Below are positions 12,685 through 64,000 of a DNA stretch of 64,000 nt, one piece after another. The notes beneath the pieces were generated by a model that saw nothing but the letters and a program-made list of their open reading frames with translations, had not been told where the DNA came from and searched no databases. The DNA is from Xiphias gladius. Lineage: Eukaryota; Chordata; Actinopteri; Istiophoriformes; Xiphiidae. The position numbers and the translations under genes were made by a program. The stretch's first letter is position 1. Every line of letters starts with the position of its first letter. Location of the stretch: assembly GCF_016859285.1 (NCBI RefSeq), contig NC_053400.1, positions 15,472,501 through 15,536,500 of the forward strand, given 5' to 3'.

Positions 12685-15600
12685 TGTTTTCAGGTCAGGG
12701 TAACAATGAAGTTCTGTTCTGACTTTGACTCATGTTTTCATGCCACTAATTTTGCTCCCCGGATTTTATTTCTTACAAGTGGGTAGATTATACTGTAATT
12801 TTCATATTTTATTCAGATTGTATATCAATTTTGTAGTCTTAATTAAGTGATGAATCAACAAAACATTGGTACATTAAATCCTTCTTATGATGAGAACTAA
12901 GAAGTTTCTTTGTCTCCTACAAATACGATGTGTGTTTGTGGAGGACCGCATTGGTTAAATGTAACTAAATGTAAACTAAAAAGATATAAAGGAGCTACAG
13001 TACAGTTACAGTAGGACTATCCTGTGCTATACAATAGTAATGATGACTACTTATGTAGTTCTCTGTATGTAACACGTTCAATCAAAGTTTCACATCCAAG
13101 CAACAGCGACCATTTGTAACACTGGAATTTCAACTTCACTACTTTCTCTTTCAGCTAATTTGCTTTGTTTAAAAGATATTAGCAGAAGTAACCTTAATAT
13201 GTCCTCTGACAGGGTCTTTGCTATTTTTTCCTCTAAACTTTATTCATAGTTAGACCTTTCACGTACTTAATTTGCAAACTTTAGCATAAAAAAAAAAAAA
13301 CTTAGCCTCTACTTGTGGCTCAGGGTGGAGCCTGCCCTCGAAAACACACAGTGTGATACCAGCCATCAAGAATGTAACAGCCCCCGGACCTTCAAATACT
13401 CCTTTGCAGGAAGATCTATTCAGTGCTACAGCCTGCTCAAGGATAAACAACACAACTCATCAAACAGCAATAATTCATTTTATTTTCCATGCTCAAATAG
13501 GCAAAACTTTTTGACAAGATACGTCTTTTAATAAGTGTACTTTTGTGCAACTCAGTGAAAAGACAATGCTACTAACTTTTACAGACAGATGATAGCATTT
13601 CCAGTGAACTTGAGCTACCCCTTGAACTTTGGATATACATCTATGTATCATCTTATTCCTTTAAGGAGACAACACTGGCACTTTAACTGTGATGTGTAGG
13701 TACTGTGGTAGTAGACTGTAGTCATGATAGTTACATAAAGATCATTATTACAACCACTGAAACATTCAGAAAACATCTTCCATGTGGTCCACATTAAAGA
13801 TAATAAGTATGGACCTTCTTTGGTTGTAATTATTATGGAGGATGCTTAGGATTCAGAAAAAAATAACAAGAGAGTATAGAATGGAAATAATAGTTATTTT
13901 TCTATCAAAGCTGGGTCAATACATTTTTTGTTTAAGAAAAAAACATGCTGAAAAAATTTCTTGATGCCAATTCCCTTGATAACCTGGACTGAAAAGTGAG
14001 GCTGGTAAATGTGTGTGCTGTCTTGTTAATTAGTCAAGGCGGTCCTTTTAACTCAAAACCATCACGTGTGTCTGGCTCAATGAAGAAAACAAATGAGGTG
14101 ACCTGAGTGGAAACTACTGTGTGAACAAAAAAAAAAAAAAAGCCTTTTCTTCCAAATGAATTGTCACAAAACATAAAACTCAGACCTTTTCCTCTTACTG
14201 CTGTTTGACCAGCGATGAACTTTCGTCTGTTCTGTATGATTCAGACTTGTTTCGTGTTTATCGACGACAATAGAGATGTGTCAAAAAGCCTGAAAATCTA
14301 ACTCTGTGTGAATGCAGCCTCACTGTAGGAAGCCGTTGGTAACTTTAGCACAAATAAATAAAAAAAACCTTAACCAACTGAGTAATGTTTACCTTCAACC
14401 AACCAGCTAAGGGCTTCACAAGTTACAGTCAAACAGGGACCAAGTTGACACCTCAAAACCCCCTTTTCTAATCAAGGCCAAACATAAAGGATCGCTGTTA
14501 CATGCTAGTAAATTTAAAATCAAGCCTACTCTTTTTTGTGAATTAGCTCTTTTCTGCAGCCAGCTGAGCATGAGCTGCATCGACCAATTAATTCAAACTG
14601 GATTATTAGATATTTGGCCCTGAAATGGCAAATATGCCAATAAGAATAACGATATGATGCAAACATGTTTTTATAGCAGTGGTGTAAGTACAGTATTAAA
14701 TGTATCATTAAGAAGTAGCAGTGCAGTAGTGTGCAGCCACACGAAGACACAACTTCAGCTTCAAGAAAGATTAGGTGTTTGGTCGCAATTTCCAACTTCA
14801 CATCAAACCAAACAAAGTTCAATAGCATATTAACTTCACATTATTCACTTACGGCAAGTGTGTATCTCCAAACTTACAACCACACTGGATTATACATTGT
14901 AAGAAGTTCTAAGGCAATTTTATCTACTCTACATCTTGGCAAGCCTATTTGAATGTGTACATACAACTCTTTGCCCTAGAAATTACACATCTAATTCATT
15001 TTTCCAAATGTATTTTGAGACCAACGTAATAGCTACCTGGATTATGTTCAGTGCAACTTTTATTTCAAGTGTAGTAAGACAAGTAACATGTTGTGGGGAG
15101 GAGGTCAGGGTGGATAGATGGTGTATAAAGTGCAGGACTTTGACACCGTAGACTGGGGTTTTGAATCCTAAATCCTGTGAGTGTTCAGATTTAGGCAACA
15201 AAACCACTTTAGTTAAAGTTGGGGGAAAATCGTGGATTCGGTTAAATGTTAATAAAGAAAAACATGAAATACTTATCTTGTGTTTCAAGTCACAAGGTTG
15301 TGTATCCTGAAGCATGTCCTGTGTCAACATTTTTCGATGTAGCAGATTGGTTCCTTAAAATAATTTCCTCATGCTAATGAAAATAATAAAAAAACCTAAT
15401 ACAGGTGTCATTATGTGTCTCAAAGGATGCACATTAGTAGTACATAAATGTAACTTCTAGGGGACTGGGTTGCTATACTTAACAATAAACCTGAGCTATC
15501 CTCTTGATATGGCAGAGCCCCTGCATTAGCATTCATTTTTAAAATCAACTCACAGTGGATAATGCTTTGCATTTTCTCATCTGGACTTGAGTTCAAATGG

Positions 15601-16452
15601 GGAGTCAAAGTTAAAGCTCTGATAAAGAAATTAAGAAAATGTCTACAATGAGCATTACAGACAACACCTCTTCTGCTGGACACATCATGAAGGTTGAGTG
15701 AGCACTTGTGGTCATAAGGGGATATGCAGGGTATAAATTCTTATTCTACAGGCTTATATTCAAAATAAGTCTTTTTTAGTCTAAAACCTCAGAGTATGTC
15801 CAGTTCTATATACAGCTAAGACAAACACGTACTGCTTTCAGATGGCAAAAAAAAAATGGTGTCGTACAGTATTTAGCCCTGCAGGTTTTTTGGCAACAGT
15901 AGCGCTTGTATGATAGGACCAGTAGTTGTATTGAGGAGTCAAGTAATGGTTTAATTGGTAGTAGAAAACAAACAATGAACACAGGTATAAAAGTACATCA
16001 GTGCTGTAGATTGCGTCTGTGTGACGTAACCGAACTGACTCATTTCATGTCATATTATAACACAGGAACCAAAAGTGGTTGTGTTGGTTTTTGTGTTTAT
16101 CCCTGAGACTGTCTGAGGCACAATGCAGAGGCACATATCGAAATCTGCTCTTATTTACCACTCATGCATTAGTACACTGTACGTTAACACAGTAATTAAT
16201 AAGTATTTACTTTCTTGGATACATACAGTAAGTTTACAGTAAAACTGAAAAAGAACACTTGAATATCAGCCTTCAAAATAATCTGGTTGCTGAACAATTC
16301 ATTTTTCCCCAATTAAAAACAAAAACAAAAAACATTTTTTCTCCACAGTGGAGTCAGCTTGTAGTGAACCTGCAAAGGCAGACTCCCACATTGACTGCAG
16401 CAGTATCTGGATCAACTGGAGTGATTTAAGAAACTGTGCATGGTTGTCTCCT
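12685..16452. other. gene-free region including the probable tspan15 3' UTR
   Basis: The part next to 16453 must hold the tspan15 3' UTR on the minus strand; its end is unknown. No other coding or RNA gene is visible. Low-complexity A runs occur at 13290, 14130 and 15847. Confidence 0.5.
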
Positions 16453-48760
<32,308 letters not shown>

Positions 48761-48870
48761 GGTGTTTGACTGAGGACAGTCGTCTTCAGCGGCTCCCCGC
48801 GCTGCTGTTGACAGCACACTTCCGCGTTGTCTTCGTCACCACACCTGGAAGTGGAGTGATGGACGGATGG

Positions 48871-51800
48871 GAGGTTTATGGGCTGACATAATCGGGGAAA
48901 ATGGGAGCGAGTCTCCACGTTATAACCATTTTCATGTTTAGTGAGGGGTTTTTTTTTTTTGGATGAATGAATGATGTTTATGATGAATTACAACTGTTTT
49001 TGACCGCTGAATCTCAAAATTGATTTTGATTGATACTCCCTCTGTCCAGGGACTTAGCCAGGAATTATTGGCTCATTATACTTCCTCTTCTTTTCCTTTA
49101 TTTAACCAGGTAAAAGTCTCACTGGGATTAGGATGAAAGCCAGTGCTGGCCAAGAGGGCAGCAAAAAAACAGTGCTCCTACAACACAAGATAATCACTTC
49201 CCTTCCTCTTTTTTATTTATTTTCATTTTTCTTTTTTTTTTTTTTACAGCTGGTAAGCTTAACACAACCTAAACTGATTTTTTTTTCACTCTAGAAAGGT
49301 TTGATACACAGCGTCCGCATTAAATATGCTTTCCTTTGTGCAATCAGATACCAACCGTCCTGTGTTTCCAGGAAGTATCTCTAATTATTTATTAATTAAT
49401 AACAGACATATATGAGACATGGTGAAGTATATAATCATACAGAAACATGATGAGAGAACACGGTCATCCATATTTTCAACAATTTATTTCTGCTTTTTAA
49501 GCAGGATGTTTAAAGTTTTCCTTTTCCACATACAGCAACTACTAGCACAGACTTTATGGATTAAACAGTAAGTTAACACTATATACAGTCTATGCTCAAA
49601 ACATAAAACTTTGCCCCCTAGTGGTGAAGAATAGTAGCGAGACACACACAGCGGGACCCTACTAATGTGTTGTGGCCCAAAGGAGGGAACAGTAAGTGAT
49701 TCCTTCAGATGACTTCCCAAAACGTGGACTTTAACAACTTTTGATGGGGCCCTTCATGCAGTATCTTTGTTAAAGCCACACACACACTCACCACCTCCTC
49801 TGTGACTGCTAAATTGAACAAGACTTTCACATCACACAAACCACACACTGGATCAATAAGATACATGCAAACACGTTCCCTAGACAGCACCATTAAAACA
49901 TTGCAATGTTATGTACAAAATTGACAATTTGACCTGAATTTAGTGCAATATGAAAGCTCCTAAATCTGAAATGTTGCTGTATGGTATTTTTGAGAGTGTT
50001 TTGTTTGATTTGACTGCTGTTTAGTTAAATCATCTGAATCTCAGATTCAAACCTAGAGCGTGCAAAGTAATTATGGATATACCGCCAAGGACCACTCAAG
50101 ACACTGTAGGGCCCCGATACACCCAAACGACAGGCAGCATAACAGCAGAATATGAAATATGGGGGGGGGGGGGGCAAACGTAACAATAACGTTTTAAATA
50201 TTATTTTTGGTCAAAGTCACCAAACTTTTAAAGTGGGTTTTAACAGATTTGATTAGTGATTCTATACATGCGGTTTTTACATCCCAGTGACCATTGAAAA
50301 TGAAGTTATGGCTCTTTCCCCCATTATTTGGATAGGGGCCTGGTCTTCTTTGCCTGATTTAATTGCCTGGGAGCGTTGCCAAGATGGCTGCCAAGTGGTG
50401 AGACTTGCATGCAAAGACTTTGCTCTAGTCAACTCTTGTCAGCAACTGTTCAGCCGAACACATGTTGGGTTGGTAGGGGGGAATTGTCTGAGTGGCTGTT
50501 CAGTCAAGGGAATCACTGTTTTCCCCTGGTTAGTGTGGTTATTCCTTATTTATCACCTCTACCTTTTCTTATCTTCTTCCATAAGCAAAAGACCTTGGGC
50601 TGACAACAGCAGTGCAAAGAAAAGTAAAGCAAACCAGAACAGTTTCAGGTTTTATCAGACATATTCTCTATTTGTATTCTGAAGTATAAAAAGTAGCTTT
50701 TAACTTTGGCAACAAATATAAATGTTTTTTTTTTTTGCTTGTCTTTCAATTATGTTTTTCTGGTATAGTAACACAGAGTAATCACTAGTCAATATGTGCA
50801 AAATGTTGGGCAGTCAGATGTAGTCTTTATGGTGTGTTCAGGTGCCACTTTTAACAGAAGAAATGAGGACGTGTGCTGTTGCAGCCATTTGTATTTGTTG
50901 GTGCTAGTCAGGGGTTGACAGGATACAGCAAATGTCCTCCCCTTTCTCATTAGGCCTTGGATAGTCACAGCTGTAACTCCTTCAGCTCAGATTCACTCAG
51001 GAGGTCACACTTACTGAGTACAGTTACGCCAGCTCGCTGGGAACCTTTCATTCCCCTGTCTGTACCCTTCAACATGCTCTTCACCAGACATCGCTGGCAA
51101 GTAAGGATTTGTTAGCATGTGAAAGTACACACATGCAGTGCATACTGTACACACACAAGAGAAAAAAAAAAGACAGAATGAGATTAGCAGTTTACTCTTT
51201 TCTGTGCAACAACATGAGAAAAAATACAGTTGATTTCCCCTGAGACGGAGGCAGATTCACACAGTGCAGGAGGGAGGAGAGACACACAAAGCGCACAACT
51301 GTAAGGAGTAACAGAAAACAAAGTGGTAGTTAGGTGAGAATACAAGCAACAGAAAGCACAAGAAGAGATATAGCAGTAGGAAAGCAGGCATGTTGCTACA
51401 CATTGAAATGTGTGATGTGAAATGTACACACTGTGAAAGTACAGCAAGTGTACATATGAGTGTCCTTAGTGGCACCTTATGGTGCGATAAAAAGTAACGT
51501 ACATGTTTATACTGTATATCTCTTTTTAAACACACATAAACTCAGTATATGTGTTTCATATGAAGAGGGACCGGGCCGATATACACAAACACAGACCAAC
51601 AAATGCCCCCTTCACAACACAAATACTGTACAAAGCAACAGGACACGCAGACGCGGGCGGACTTAAATAACACAGACATATTTTAAAACCTTTATTTATG
51701 TTCACATTCTTAAACCAGCAGCACATAAACGCTGACTCATCCGATCTCTGGGGACGACATTTAAGTGTTTTGTCGTGTTTCAGAAGCCATTGCTCGACGT

Positions 51801-52679
51801 AACAGAACAGCAGCAGCTTCTCTAAATAAAGTAAGTGACTGCCAATGACTGCAAACACAGCCCCCGCTTTCAACCCGGCAATCAGTTCACCTCAGATAAA
51901 TTCCCAGCCTGTGGGAAACATTGCAGTTGAGTTAGATATCAACAATGTCACTCAACAGAACACCTCTTTGCTTTTTCATCAAGCAACAGAGCTTGTTAAA
52001 TGAGAGTGTTATCAACAGCGAACTAATGATGAATATTGATATTATGCTGATTGTGTACAGCTTAGAAGTACAAGAAAAACATCATGCACAACCCCAAAAA
52101 GGTCCACCATGGGCTGGAAGGACTCTGCTCCAAACCCAACCAGGGGGGGAAAACGGAGATCTTGGAGGGGCTGTATGAGACAAGTTGCTGCAAAGAATGG
52201 AGAGACTGCCAACCATCTCACAGGACCAGCACCAAACCTCCACGCCCGCACTGTAATGAAGTTTGACCTCTTCAGTCATTTCAAAACCCACAAAAAGGAC
52301 CCCTCAGGAGGATAATCTGACTTGATCCTGAATGATTGCAGGTGATTATGCGGGTTGGACACCACCACTACAGGAATGGACCCCAGGATTTTTTGGGAGT
52401 AAAAAAAAAAACAAAAACCAAAAAGATTACGTAGTATTTATGAAATTGATTCCAAACTCCATAAAAAAAGCATATTACTCACACCCTAATCATGCTTTTC
52501 ATGGAGTTCTTCACAGCCAACATCTCCTGTTTTTTGGATTTTCTCACATTCCCTCTTTCATGTCAACACGCTAACAGATGTTTTTGCAACATTTCATTTT
52601 ACAGCTGAAAACCAGAGTGAGGGCCAGCGCTAGTGTTATCCTTTCTTTCATTCACTCTCTCCCTCTCTTTACCTGTCTC
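48871..52679. other. intergenic region between tspan15 and tacr2
   Basis: Shared upstream region of two divergent genes. Contains a repeat fragment (49094-49185), a G14 run (50161-50174) and several open frames without recognisable product, the longest at 50287-50682. On the minus strand 51680-51830 has an AATAAA near 51695 but no gene attached to it. Confidence 0.5.
49094..49185 (+). repeat. interspersed repeat fragment
   Basis: TTTATTTAACCAGGTAAAAG, TCTCACTGGGATTA and CTGGCCAAGAGGGCAGC are typical of an abundant teleost retroposon-derived sequence. Only about 90 bp remain. Confidence 0.5.
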
Positions 52680-52804
52680 CCCCTCTGTACGTCGAGTTGG
52701 CGCAGCTCCACGCGCACAGTCGCGTGCCTGCTTATATGTGCATCTCCGTCACCCTCTGAGGCTCGCGCCGTAATAAGCAACTTACACATTCCAGGAGAGA
52801 GGGG

Positions 52805-52850
<46 letters not shown>

Positions 52851-53005
52851 GCGTGTGTGAGAGAGCGGGAGAGAGGGGGCAGCGACGTCTCCGTGGATTA
52901 TTGGATGGGTCTGGTTTGTCCGGTACGCAGAAGGAGTCCAATTTTCGGACGCAAACAGCGATGGATTGGACAAACTGATGTCAAAACTGACTACTCAATA
53001 GAGAG
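52680..53005 (+). promoter_or_regulatory. candidate noncoding first exon and promoter region of tacr2
   Basis: A CpG-rich block (52690-52780), a (GT)16(AT)5 tract and a purine-rich block end at GAGAG followed by a consensus donor GTAAGA at 53006. A matching acceptor TTTCTGTCACCAG ends at 53791, 17 nt upstream of the tacr2 ATG. This would give a 5' UTR exon and a 786-nt UTR intron. The long open frame across this block has no recognisable protein. Only transcript data can confirm it. Confidence 0.4.
52809..52850. repeat. (GT)16(AT)5 compound microsatellite
   Basis: Lies inside the candidate first exon of tacr2. The AT part should not be read as a TATA box without data. Confidence 0.95.
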
Positions 53006-53808
53006 GTAAGACAGATGAGAGCAACAATTTAACTGAGAGTGTGCCTTATTTAGGGCTCGTCCAATCAGTGAATTCTTCACTTGCGTCTCCAAGTTACCAT
53101 GTTGTTGTGTGTGTCTGCCAAATGCCCGAATTTGCCTGAATTCGTTTTGCCTTAGTAACAGTTATTAAAGCCTCTTTGTGATCAAATGTGGACTAAAAGC
53201 GGTTAGCTTTATTTAAAGCACAAGGAAACTGTTAAACCTGTTTATTATCAAAACTAACACACGCTGCTGTAATTATAAACTACCAGGAGACCCTGAGACT
53301 TGCCATGAGAGGGATACGATGCTAAATTATGAACCCGACTCAGCTGATGCTCAGCGAGCCCAAAATGCCTTCATTGTGAAATTGAAATACTTGCCATGAT
53401 CACCTCAAATCTGTTCAAAAACGTTTGAACAAAATCGAATTAAAGCAGCTCTAAGGACTGTTGGCTAATGCAACCCCTAAAAGAAAAATACATGTCACCT
53501 TCAAAACATGTTTAAGAATAAAGAACAACTAAAACGGTCAACGAGTGGTTGGGTGGGTACATACTTTTGCCTATTGCCTATAGGCACAGTGGAAGAGCAT
53601 GTCATACAGAGGTTATATAGCCTACTGTAGATACACGAAACATTTCTAACGTTTGCCACTGAAAAACACACACCACGCGGACACCTTTATTCAATTATAA
53701 GCCTCCTTCAAGAGAATATATCGAGTCTACCCCTCGTCAAGTCTCATTACGCACGGTGCACAACGCGCAAACAAAAACTTTCTGTCACCAGGTGAACGGG
53801 GAGAAAAC

Positions 53809-59944
<6,136 letters not shown>

Positions 59945-60025
59945 CAACTGAAAAAAAATCACAATGAGGACATTGTTGATGTGAAGGCAACAGGGTTTTT
60001 CTATAGCTAAAACAGAGCTAACTAA

Positions 60026-60031
60026 AATAAA
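60026..60031 (+). terminator. candidate tacr2 poly(A) signal AATAAA
   Basis: The first AATAAA after the tacr2 stop, 82 nt downstream. Further AATAAA hexamers lie near 61430-61450, so the true 3' end is open. Confidence 0.35.
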
Positions 60032-63000
60032 GACTAGCCAGTGAAGACAAACAAAATAAGATAGTTCCTGAGTTGATGAAGCTACGGTGACTTTCATGTT
60101 CATCAGACCTGACCTTTTTTGTTACAGAGGTATATGAATGAATGTGACTATCAAGCTGATGGATGTTTTACTGTTAATGCAAAAGTGGCCATAGGAACAT
60201 CTGAAAATATAGTTATAACTGGGAGAAAATACATCTGCATACCGAACAAGAGCGATTTATTCTGGCATTGTTAGCATTTGCTGCCAGTGGGAAAGTCTGA
60301 GGATAAATCCATCCATCTTTCGTTTCTTTTACTTGATCACATTCTCCTTCCCCCATGCTCCATCTTCTAAATCCTTTTTTCCTACACTTATTCTTTTTTT
60401 CTTCCCCTCTTTTGGAAAAAAAACTGCAAACCATGACATTTTAGTGTAATTGTAAAGTTTTTATCTGTGGTTATTGGTTTTCTAATGCGTACAATGGATG
60501 AACAATCCCCTGACATCACCACCAAGCCTCAATGTTGTTGTTATCGTGGGTTTTCTTCTTTTGACTGCCCTGAACACAGGACTTCATTCTTAAAGGGACA
60601 TTTTCTTCTTAATTCCTTTTCTTCACCAATCATCATGCACAAAGTGATAATTAAATTAATTCTGGTTCCTCACTTTATTGAAAAAAAAAATGTCTTTTCA
60701 ACCTTGCCAGTATTCAAAATTAGCACCAAAGTGCAGGTTAGCCCCTATAGTTAGTCTGAAATTGGCTATATTGATGACATGGTACAAAAAGTAGGAAGTG
60801 ACACATAAACCATGACTGTGCAACTTTATGTGGAGCAGCAGGACAACATCAACGTTTTCTGAACACAAGAAGCTCCTGTTTCTAACATAAATACAACTTT
60901 AACACAATAATTTATCATTACACATTTTAGAAGGAAAATCATTCTTGAATTTACCTTATTTCACAGAATCTGCTGATTCTTCCCAACATTAATTATACTT
61001 TTAGCACAAATCTATTATTGTACAGTACAGTCACATAGTGTGTGGTCATGCAGTTTGGTGCTCATATATTGTGATTTCACCAGTTCAAGTGTAAAATTTT
61101 TCATGGTCAGTGTACATTAGTCCGGATTATAAAGTCAAAGTGTTGCTACTTAAAAGAGTCTGATGTGAAATGTAACACTGGCATCCATTGAGTAGATTAA
61201 TGTAAAATATGCTAATGAAGTGCAAATGTAAATATGCAACTTGTGTGATGGTTGCACATTTACAGTCAGGGCATGATGCTGTAAAGAATATAGCCCGTCA
61301 GCGTTAACATTTCAGAATGTAGTAAAAACCTTTCGGTTCTTTGTAACAGCTTATTAACTTGTAACATACACATGGTGATGATATGAAACATCTGCATTTT
61401 TTAGAACAAAAAAGTCAATAATATGCTTAATAAATGTGACAACAATAATAAAATTGCAATGCAGAAAGTATCCAAACACTTTTTTTTGTATCCTGGAGTG
61501 ATCCCATTGAGGTTTTGTGAATATGCACACAGCTGCTCGAACTCATCAACCTATTAACTATGGTTATAACCATTTTCTTTTTGTCAATTCCAGCTACAGA
61601 GGAATCAGAGGTCTAGTGCTGGAGTTAACAGGTCTGGAGCTGGTGCATCGCAGGTGTATTGCTGAACAACACTTCAGACTAATGGTAACAGACATGGGGA
61701 ATGGTGACTTTTGAATAGACTAAAACCATCACCAAACAGAATCCATACATACATGAGTTCAAAATCTCTGGTGCAAAGAACTACAATATCAGATTGACAC
61801 AGGTTTGTTTTTATTTAGTGACTGGTTGATTGACAGTGTTGGATAGATACAGTCTAGGTTTTGTGAACAGAGGCAAAGAGATCAAGGTGTCTGCATGTTT
61901 TTGTGTGATGGGGATGGCTTTTGGACTGACCTCTGAAAGCAGGGTATCTTAGGACCTGTAGGATAGGCTGACCTTCTTTATCTTGGCAGTAAGTAGGAAT
62001 GGAAATTCAATTAGCCTGCAGTTTCATCGCTATGATTTGTTATCAGTATTAGCTTCAGGTTGGACTGGTGCTAACATATCCCCACAAGCCAGAATTTCAA
62101 TTGTGGTTCATGTAGACGGCAGTAATTTTCAAGTAACATCTCAAAGGGCCATCCATGCACCACAACTGCCGTTGAATCATGGTACCCTGTGGATACCACT
62201 AACCTGGTGCACGTGCAACCCCAGTGTAAGAATGCATATGTTTTATTTTAAAAACATCTAGAATATCATCACATATATCATATATATAATCAATATATCA
62301 TCATCATCATGTCTACAATATCTTCATGTGAGATCAGAAAAGGCCAGCCAAAGATAAAAAATGTCTCAGAACTGGCAGTGATCAAATAAGCCCATCTGTC
62401 AATGAGTATCACAAGTAGCAGTCATTAATTTGATTATTTGCTTTTATTAAAGAGAAAATAAATATTGAATTTGCAAGAATTGTGCTACTTGAATGAGCCA
62501 TACAGTAGTTCACTTAAACACCCTCCTGAGCCTTTAGGAGCATATGGAGAACAGGGAGTGAGTGTAGGAAGGAGCTTGATCAAAAATGTTTAAATTCCCT
62601 TAAAGGTTTCAGCTACTGTAATGTTCTTCTTATACACAGTTTGGCCATAGCTGTTCCTCTGGCATCTGTGTTAGCACCACAATTTCTTCTTCATGGCGGT
62701 TGCTATGTAACTCGTAAGTCTCACTGTGGTGATGAGGGTAGCCAGCACTTCTTGAGACGAGAACAAATTATCAGCAGCTGTGATTAATAACAACAACAGG
62801 ATTTCTGCTTAGTAAAATACAAGTGCTCTTTGGACATATTTTACAGTAGAGAACATCAGAGACGAAAAGGATTGTTGTCTTAAATTAGAACAAATCTGCA
62901 CATTCAGCAAGTACGCCACATGGCTTTCCCTGCAGATCAAGTCATGGTAAAGGTCCCTCTTTTGTCATGTTTCTGCCCTCGTTCACAGGACAGGTAACGT

Positions 63001-63451
63001 CTGAGGGCATTTTGAATGATGGCTTCTTCTGTGTGCATCATTATAGCAACAGTAACATTTTTCAACATCTCCCGATATAAAAATAAAATAAATAGCAACA
63101 ATGTATGTATAACATATTGTATTATTTCTGGGTAAGATACTAAAAAATTTAAAGCAAACAATATTCCCTTTCATCTCATTACACATTTATATATCACCTC
63201 CTATCCCTTTTACAGTATGTGAGTAGCCTACAGCAGACACAGTTTCGTGACTTTGGTCTAAAACAGTTTGTTTATCCCACTGCATTTACTGAACATATTG
63301 CAAGGATAGTTTTGTTTTTTTTTACTGCAATGTTTTGTTGAAATGGTCCCGCAGCTGTTGTGTTTGCTGTATTGCAACAGACTTCAGTTATCTGAAGAAT
63401 CCTCCAGATGGTGACATAGGAGCAATACAGGAGTGTATGTGAAGTCTTTGT

Positions 63452-63457
63452 TTTATT
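63452..63457 (-). terminator. candidate hk1 poly(A) signal AATAAA
   Basis: TTTATT on the plus strand reads AATAAA on the hk1 strand, 365 nt after the stop codon. Another lies at 62448-62443. The stop codon itself overlaps an AATAAA, too early to be used. Confidence 0.3.
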
Positions 63458-63821
63458 TTTTTGTTCTGACCTGCACATTTTTTCAAGAGTTGAATGTGTG
63501 TGTGTTTATCTCTATGATAAGTTTAAACTCAGAAATAAAAAAAAAAGCAAAAAAACCTTAAGAATGTGGGTTTTGTTACAATTGGTTAATCAAACATAAT
63601 CTAACTACAACATAGTGCCTGACTCTGTAATATTTAACACAGCAGAGAAAGCTATCTCCTTCTCTCTCTCTCTGTCACATAAACAGACTAAAGCAGCTAC
63701 TGGAGTGTGATACATTGACTGGAGGAAAAGGAGACAATGGGTGGGAAAAAGAGTGAAAGACATGAGTAGAGGGGGAACCCAGAGAAGCGTGGAGATAACA
63801 GCAAGACAGAGGAGATATTTT

Positions 63822-63969
63822 CTATTTATTGTTCAACTCTTGTCTCAGCCGGCAGCCCACGGCTGTGATGAGTGCAGCTCCTTTCCCACTGCCGTCCTCC
63901 GACAGCAAGAAGTTGACATTACATTGAGGAGACAGTTCATTAACTGTCTGGTGCATGATCCGGGAGAAA
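63822..63969 (-). CDS. hk1: hexokinase-1, last coding exon (partial gene)
   Basis: Reading the minus strand from the window edge, the acceptor TTTTTGTCTAG (AG at 63971-63970) is followed by a base completing His and then 48 codons and the stop TAG at 63824-63822. The protein [47 protein letters not shown] matches the hexokinase C-terminus. [11 protein letters not shown] belongs to the adenine-nucleotide-binding region of the C-terminal catalytic half. Hexokinase 1 phosphorylates glucose with ATP and sits on the mitochondrial outer membrane. HK1 is preferred over HK2 and HKDC1 because of RIMHQTV and ELSP and because HK1 is the gene next to TACR2 in human. The rest of the gene lies beyond 64000. 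Confidence 0.93.
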
Positions 63970-64000
63970 CTAGACAAAAACAACAGATTTGACCCAATGT

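Larger units (their letters stand above)
59945..63821. other. shared 3' region of tacr2 (+) and hk1 (-)
   Basis: Convergent 3' ends 3.9 kb apart. The left part should hold the tacr2 3' UTR and the right part the hk1 3' UTR on the minus strand. A small CT run lies at 63658-63673. Open frames up to 95 codons have no recognisable product. Confidence 0.55.

Noticed and set aside
1..16452. Search for neurog3, expected beyond tspan15 by synteny
   Set aside because: No bHLH coding sequence is visible in any frame. The gene, if present, must lie further out.
50287..50682. 131-codon open frame on the plus strand
   Set aside because: No known domain. It lies between two divergent genes without splice or promoter support.
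51680..51830. Minus-strand AATAAA with upstream sequence, as the 3' end of an unknown transcript
   Set aside because: A lone AATAAA in AT-rich DNA is expected by chance. No coding exon or splice structure could be attached.
52042..52315. Overlapping open frames on both strands, with FDLFSHFKTHKK resembling the end of a LINE C-terminal zinc finger
   Set aside because: The cysteine pattern of the finger is not present and no reverse transcriptase remains lie upstream. Too weak to call.
52840..52850. ATATATATAT as the TATA box of tacr2
   Set aside because: It is the end of a GT/AT microsatellite, so base composition explains it.
63741..63992. Plus-strand open frame of 83 codons at the window end
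   Set aside because: It is the antisense shadow of the hk1 last exon.

Overview
The window is nuclear DNA from a ray-finned fish, most likely a teleost. Split genes with GT-AG introns, very many (CA)n and (CT)n microsatellites, several decayed Tc1-type transposons, a hAT-type nonautonomous element and fish-type retroposon 3' tails all point this way. There are no operons, bacterial genes or CRISPR arrays. Protein matches are from my own knowledge of the families; no search was run.

Three protein-coding genes can be supported. (1) tspan15, minus strand, eight coding exons from 48760 down to 16453, predicted 299 aa: a tetraspanin of the TspanC8 class with eight cysteines in the large extracellular loop. 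(2) tacr2, plus strand, seven coding exons from 53809 to 59944, predicted 437 aa: a tachykinin (neurokinin) receptor of the rhodopsin-like GPCR family. (3) hk1, minus strand: only the last coding exon (63969-63822) lies in the window, encoding the hexokinase C-terminus. The order tspan15 - tacr2 - hk1, with tspan15 and tacr2 head to head and tacr2 and hk1 tail to tail, matches human chromosome 10q22 (TSPAN15, TACR2, HK1) and supports the orthology calls. The genes do not form a pathway; the linkage is ancestral synteny.

Layout: 1-16452 is a gene-free region downstream of tspan15 holding transposon relics, microsatellites and a few candidate regulatory motifs. 16453-48760 is tspan15, with introns from 0.6 to 9.3 kb that carry most of the repeats. 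48761-53808 is the shared 5' region of tspan15 and tacr2, with a candidate noncoding first exon of tacr2. 53809-59944 is tacr2. 59945-63821 is the shared 3' region of tacr2 and hk1.

Most noteworthy observations: tacr2 carries two introns in places where mammalian tachykinin receptor genes have none, both phase 0 at CAG|GTG. Polypyrimidine tracts of a tacr2 acceptor and of a tspan15 acceptor consist of expandable microsatellites, and the same tspan15 intron starts with a (CA)n tract close to its donor. Several terminal-inverted-repeat elements can be delimited, including one of about 641 bp at 41888-42528 that I cannot name. I found no convincing new biological system; the rest is ordinary fish intergenic and intronic sequence.
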